The position numbers and the translations under genes were made by a program. Positions 5,991-8,447 of a stretch of DNA of 8,447 bases are shown here, in pieces. How positions within the stretch are numbered: position 1 is the first letter of the stretch; each line of letters opens with the position of its first letter. The notes beneath the pieces were generated by a model. It was given only the letters and a program-made list of their open reading frames with translations, made no database searches and was not told the DNA's origin. The stretch is taken from NCBI GenBank assembly GCA_958349075.1, contig CATWBR010000184.1, positions 1 to 8,447 of the forward strand, given 5' to 3'. This stretch comes from an uncultured Clostridium sp. GTDB taxonomy: Bacteria; Bacillota; Clostridia; Lachnospirales; Lachnospiraceae.

Positions 5991-7202
5991 ATGAATAAAG
6001 AGTTGATTGAAGCGTTAAACGTGCTGGAGAAGGAAAATAATATCAGCAAAGATATACTTCTAGAGGCAATCGAAAATTCTTTACTTACAGCCTGCAAAAA
6101 CCATTTTGGAAAAGCAGACAATGTAAAGGTCACCATCAACAGGGAAACCGGTGATTTTTCCGTTTATGCCGAGAAGGAAGTTGTTGAGAACGTGGAAGAT
6201 CCGATGCTGCAGATCAGCCTTGCGGAAGCAAAGATGTTGAACGGCAGATACGACCTTGGCGATGTTGTCCATGTACAGATTAACTCCAAAGAATTCGGAA
6301 GAATCGCTACACAGAATGCGAAGAATGTGATTCTCCAGAAAATCCGTGAAGAAGAAAGAAAAGCGCTTTTCAATGACTGGTACTGCAAAGAGAAAGATGT
6401 TGTCACAGGAATTGTGCAGCGCTATGTAAACCGTAATATCTGCATTGACCTTGGAAAGATCGATGCAATTTTAAATGAGAGCGAACAGGTGAAGGGCGAG
6501 GTATTTAAACCGACGGAGCGCGTTAAGCTGTATGTCCTGGAGGTAAAGGATACGAACAAGGGACCGAGGATCACGGTTTCCAGAACCCATCCCGATCTTG
6601 TTAAACGCCTTTTCGAGTCCGAAGTGGCGGAGGTTAGAGACGGCACGGTTGAGATTAAAGCGATTGCCAGAGAGGCCGGTTCCAGAACCAAAATCGCAGT
6701 ATATTCCAACAACGCAGACGTGGATCCGGTCGGTGCCTGTGTCGGCCTTAACGGAGCAAGGGTTAACGCGATTGTAAGCGAACTTCGCGGAGAAAAGATT
6801 GATATTATCAATTGGGATGAGAACCCTGCATATTTGATTGAGAATGCGCTCAGCCCGGCCAAAGTTATTTTCGTTGCCGCAGACGAGGATGCAAGGGAAG
6901 CACAGGTGATTGTTCCTGATTACCAGCTTTCTCTGGCAATTGGTAAAGAGGGGCAGAACGCAAGGCTGGCCGCAAGACTGACAGGTTATAAGATTGATAT
7001 CAAGAGTGAGACTCAGGCAAGGGAATCCGGTCTTTTAGACGACCTGGAGCTGGGATACGAGCAGGGCTTTGAGGGATATGCGGAAGAGAATTTTGAAGGT
7101 TTCGGTGACGAAGCTTATCCGGAGGAGGCTGCCGACGGTAACCCTGAAACGGCGGACGCAGAGCAGGATACGGCCGAAGACGGCGTCCGGGAGGAAATTT
7201 AG
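5991..7202 (+). CDS. nusA: Transcription termination/antitermination factor NusA
   Basis: A 403-residue RNA-polymerase-associated factor that modulates pausing, intrinsic termination and antitermination. The N-terminal polymerase-binding domain covers about 1-128, the S1 RNA-binding domain about 135-200 (VVTGIVQRYVNRNICIDLG), KH1 about 205-280 (DPVGACVGLNGARVNAI, with GLNG at 252-255) and KH2 about 285-345 (LAIGKEGQNARLAARLTG, with GKEG at 318-321). The E. coli acidic-repeat domains are absent, as is usual in Firmicutes. In their place is an acidic tail (about 346-403) with a Gly/aromatic/Glu pattern (GYEQGFEGYAEENFEGFGDE). The tail makes the protein somewhat longer than Bacillus NusA. The ATG follows AGGAGG (about 5976-5981). 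The neighbouring rimP and rnpM genes confirm the identity. Confidence 0.97.
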   Translation: MNKELIEALNVLEKENNISKDILLEAIENSLLTACKNHFGKADNVKVTINRETGDFSVYAEKEVVENVEDPMLQISLAEAKMLNGRYDLGDVVHVQINSKEFGRIATQNAKNVILQKIREEERKALFNDWYCKEKDVVTGIVQRYVNRNICIDLGKIDAILNESEQVKGEVFKPTERVKLYVLEVKDTNKGPRITVSRTHPDLVKRLFESEVAEVRDGTVEIKAIAREAGSRTKIAVYSNNADVDPVGACVGLNGARVNAIVSELRGEKIDIINWDENPAYLIENALSPAKVIFVAADEDAREAQVIVPDYQLSLAIGKEGQNARLAARLTGYKIDIKSETQARESGLLDDLELGYEQGFEGYAEENFEGFGDEAYPEEAADGNPETADAEQDTAEDGVREEI

Positions 7203-7254
7203 ACTACCAGGTACAGTAAGATGTGACGCGTAGCGGGAAAAGAAAAAGAAGATT

Positions 7255-7264
7255 GGGAAGTGAG
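7255..7264 (+). promoter_or_regulatory. Ribosome binding site supporting the TTG start of rnpM
   Basis: GGGAAGTGAG lies five bases before TTG 7270. An in-frame TGA at 7261-7263 prevents any longer reading, and the next internal ATG would remove the conserved cysteine motif. Confidence 0.6.
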
Positions 7265-7269
7265 AAACG

Positions 7270-7545
7270 TTGAGTACAAAGAAGATACCGCAGAGACAGT
7301 GCATCGGGTGCGGAGAGATGAAGAACAAGAAAGAGATGCTCCGGGTGCTTAAAACAACCGACGAACAGATCATAATTGATGCCACAGGCAGGAAGAACGG
7401 CCGGGGCGCCTACATCTGTCCATCTATGGACTGCTATAAAAAAGCGGTGAAGAATAAAGGACTGGAGCGTTCTCTGAAGATGGCCATTCCAAAGGAAGTA
7501 TATGAAGCACTGGAAAAGGAGATGGACAGCATTGGAGAACAATAA
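7270..7545 (+). CDS. rnpM: RNase P modulator RnpM (YlxR family RNA-binding protein)
   Basis: A 91-residue small basic protein of the YlxR family. The Bacillus subtilis homologue has been described as binding RNase P RNA and modulating its activity, hence RnpM. The family core is clear: PQRQCIGCGEMKNKKEMLRV (7-26), then IIIDATGRKNGRGAYIC (34-50) with the hallmark GRGAY, and the C-terminal helix LERSLKMAIPKEVYEAL (65-81). Cys11, Cys14, Cys50 and Cys55 are spaced as CxxC and CxxxxC; whether they bind metal is unknown. Translation begins at TTG 7270, the only possible start. It lies 67 bases after nusA, and its last 14 bases overlap the predicted ylxQ start, so the two are probably translationally coupled. 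Confidence 0.93.
   Translation: MSTKKIPQRQCIGCGEMKNKKEMLRVLKTTDEQIIIDATGRKNGRGAYICPSMDCYKKAVKNKGLERSLKMAIPKEVYEALEKEMDSIGEQ
7517..7521 (+). promoter_or_regulatory. Ribosome binding site supporting the TTG start of ylxQ
   Basis: AGGAG, inside the end of rnpM, lies ten bases before TTG 7532. No such site precedes the in-frame ATG at 7502. Confidence 0.6.
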
Positions 7546-7864
7546 AAAGATATTTAACCTTCTGGGCCTGGCCACCAAGGCGGGGAAAACCGTCAGCGGC
7601 GAGTATATGGCTGAGAAGGCGGTAAAAAGCGGAAAGGCTCATCTGGTTATCGTATCGGAAGAGGCATCCGACAATACCAGGAAGATGTTCCTGAATATGT
7701 GTACTTACTACAAAGTCCCGATTTACTTTTTCGGAAAAAAAGAAGAGCTGGGGCATGCAATGGGAAAAGAGATGCGCGCATCTCTGGCCGTACTGGATGC
7801 AGGTTTTTCCAAGGCACTCGTGAAACAGATTGAGCTGAACGGAGGTAGTGAGTATGAGAGTTAA
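7532..7864 (+). CDS. ylxQ: L7Ae/L30e-family RNA-binding protein YlxQ
   Basis: A protein of about 110 residues with the ribosomal L7Ae/L30e/S12e/Gadd45 fold; its Firmicutes relatives bind kink-turn RNA. Conserved stretches are LLGLATKAGKTVSGE (10-24), LVIVSEEASDNTRKM (38-52) and VPIYFFGKKEELGHAMGKE (62-80). I prefer the TTG start at 7532 because the product then begins MENNKKIFNLLGLA, as in its relatives. The in-frame ATG at 7502 would add ten residues (MKHWKRRWTA) encoded over the rnpM 3' end that look like out-of-frame sequence. It overlaps rnpM by 14 bases and infB by 11 bases, so all three should be coupled in translation. Exact role in the cell is poorly known. Confidence 0.88.
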   Translation: MENNKKIFNLLGLATKAGKTVSGEYMAEKAVKSGKAHLVIVSEEASDNTRKMFLNMCTYYKVPIYFFGKKEELGHAMGKEMRASLAVLDAGFSKALVKQIELNGGSEYES

Positions 7865-8447
7865 CGAATTGTCAAAAGAACTGGGTAAAACCAATAAAGA
7901 AGTTTTAGAAATATTACAGAAGAATCAATTTGATGTCAAAAGCCACGCATCCAGCATTTCGGATGAACAGGCAGCTTTAGTAAAAAGAACGCTGTCGTCA
8001 GGGTATGCATCACATAAGGCGGCGACGCCGGTGACGGGGACTTCAAAACCAGGTACAGGAAAGGCGGAAACGAAGCGAGTGGAAGAAATTAAGAAAGAGC
8101 CAGTAAAGGCAGAAATAAAAGAAGCAGGAACAAATACGGCAGACAGGGCAGAAGGAACGGCAGAACCGCCGAAGAAGAGAATCGCTGCGGTATACCGTCC
8201 GCAGAACAGCACCCAGATGAGAAGTAATAACCGTCCGGCGGGTCGCCCGGCGGCACCGCAGAAAGACAGGCCGGTTCAGGCACAGAGTGTCGCAGAGGCT
8301 GTAAAACCGGCAGCGCCGCAGAGCCAGCCGGCAGCAGCTCCAAGTCCGGCACCAGCAGCTCCGGCCCCGCAGACACAGGCACCTGCACAGCAGAACAGCC
8401 GTGACGGCCAGGAGACCGGAGGTTATCAGGGCAACCGTGACGGCCAG
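7854..8447 (+). CDS. infB: Translation initiation factor IF-2, N-terminal part (runs off window)
   Basis: The first 198 codons of IF2, the GTPase that places initiator tRNA on the ribosome. The ATG at 7854 follows GGAGG (7841-7845) and lies inside the end of ylxQ. Residues 1-52 (MRVNELSKELGKTNKEVLEI … ALVKRTL) form the small helical IF2_N domain. Then comes a long disordered linker: Lys/Glu-rich to about 110, with AAVYRPQ near 120, and then Ala/Pro/Gln-rich. At the right edge an Arg-Asp-Gly-Gln repeat starts (RDGQ near 183-186 and again at 195-198). The GTP-binding and tRNA-binding domains lie beyond the window. Low-complexity linkers of variable length are normal for IF2; the repeat may be lineage-specific. 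Confidence 0.95.
   Translation, partial: MRVNELSKELGKTNKEVLEILQKNQFDVKSHASSISDEQAALVKRTLSSGYASHKAATPVTGTSKPGTGKAETKRVEEIKKEPVKAEIKEAGTNTADRAEGTAEPPKKRIAAVYRPQNSTQMRSNNRPAGRPAAPQKDRPVQAQSVAEAVKPAAPQSQPAAAPSPAPAAPAPQTQAPAQQNSRDGQETGGYQGNRDGQ
8399..8447 (+). repeat. Start of an in-frame 36-base repeat in the IF2 linker
   Basis: CCGTGACGGCCAG occurs at 8399-8411 and exactly again at 8435-8447, 36 bases (12 codons) apart, encoding RDGQ each time within RDGQETGGYQGN-RDGQ. The window ends on the second copy, so the number of units cannot be seen. Confidence 0.65.

Noticed and set aside
8089..8388. Minus-strand frame of 99 codons, Pro/Leu/Ser-rich
   Set aside because: It is the shadow of the Ala/Pro/Gln-rich IF2 linker; GC-biased repeats of that kind keep the opposite strand free of stops.

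Overview
The window looks like chromosomal DNA of a Gram-positive anaerobe of the Clostridia, most likely a member of the Lachnospiraceae. The right half carries the Firmicutes translation/transcription cluster rimP-nusA-rnpM(ylxR)-ylxQ-infB in its usual order. Shine-Dalgarno sites are strong (AGGAGG type), base composition is roughly balanced, GTG and TTG starts are used, and the IF2 N-terminal extension enters an Arg-Asp-Gly-Gln repeat of a kind I associate with this family. Genus is inference only.

Layout, left to right. (1) Positions 3-356: the C-terminal part of an unrecognised, mainly helical protein whose start lies outside the window. (2) Positions 401-2031, minus strand: a two-gene ABC import operon (ATPase, then permease) of the nitrate/taurine/sulfonate/thiamine-precursor class. 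It ends in a clear hairpin terminator and has no substrate-binding protein beside it. (3) Positions 2124-3639, plus strand: a divergent MATE-family efflux transporter behind a good sigma-A-type promoter. (4) Positions 3640-3853: an AT-rich gap with a possible 49-56 residue basic small ORF and a hairpin. (5) Positions 3854-5237: a tight two-gene unit encoding a Nit1/Nit2-like carbon-nitrogen hydrolase and a small nitroreductase-family flavoprotein. (6) Positions 5238-5501: a 264-base gap holding an excellent extended -10 promoter and an 11-bp leader hairpin with a broken U-tract. (7) Positions 5502-8447: rimP, nusA, rnpM, ylxQ and the first 198 codons of infB, closely packed and partly overlapping.

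How the genes work together. The last block is one housekeeping operon. RimP matures the 30S subunit, NusA controls RNA polymerase pausing and termination, RnpM and YlxQ are small RNA-binding proteins, and IF2 starts translation. Its leader hairpin has features expected of a NusA-responsive attenuator, so the operon may regulate itself. The ABC pair and MATE pump are divergent neighbours with separate membrane transport roles. The hydrolase and flavoprotein look co-translated, but no pathway can be named from sequence alone.

I found no convincing undescribed multi-gene system. The best leads are the rimP leader hairpin, the small ORF at 3661-3831, the ABC pair without a binding protein, and the repeat array beginning at the right edge. 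No tRNA, rRNA, CRISPR, insertion sequence or attachment site was seen.
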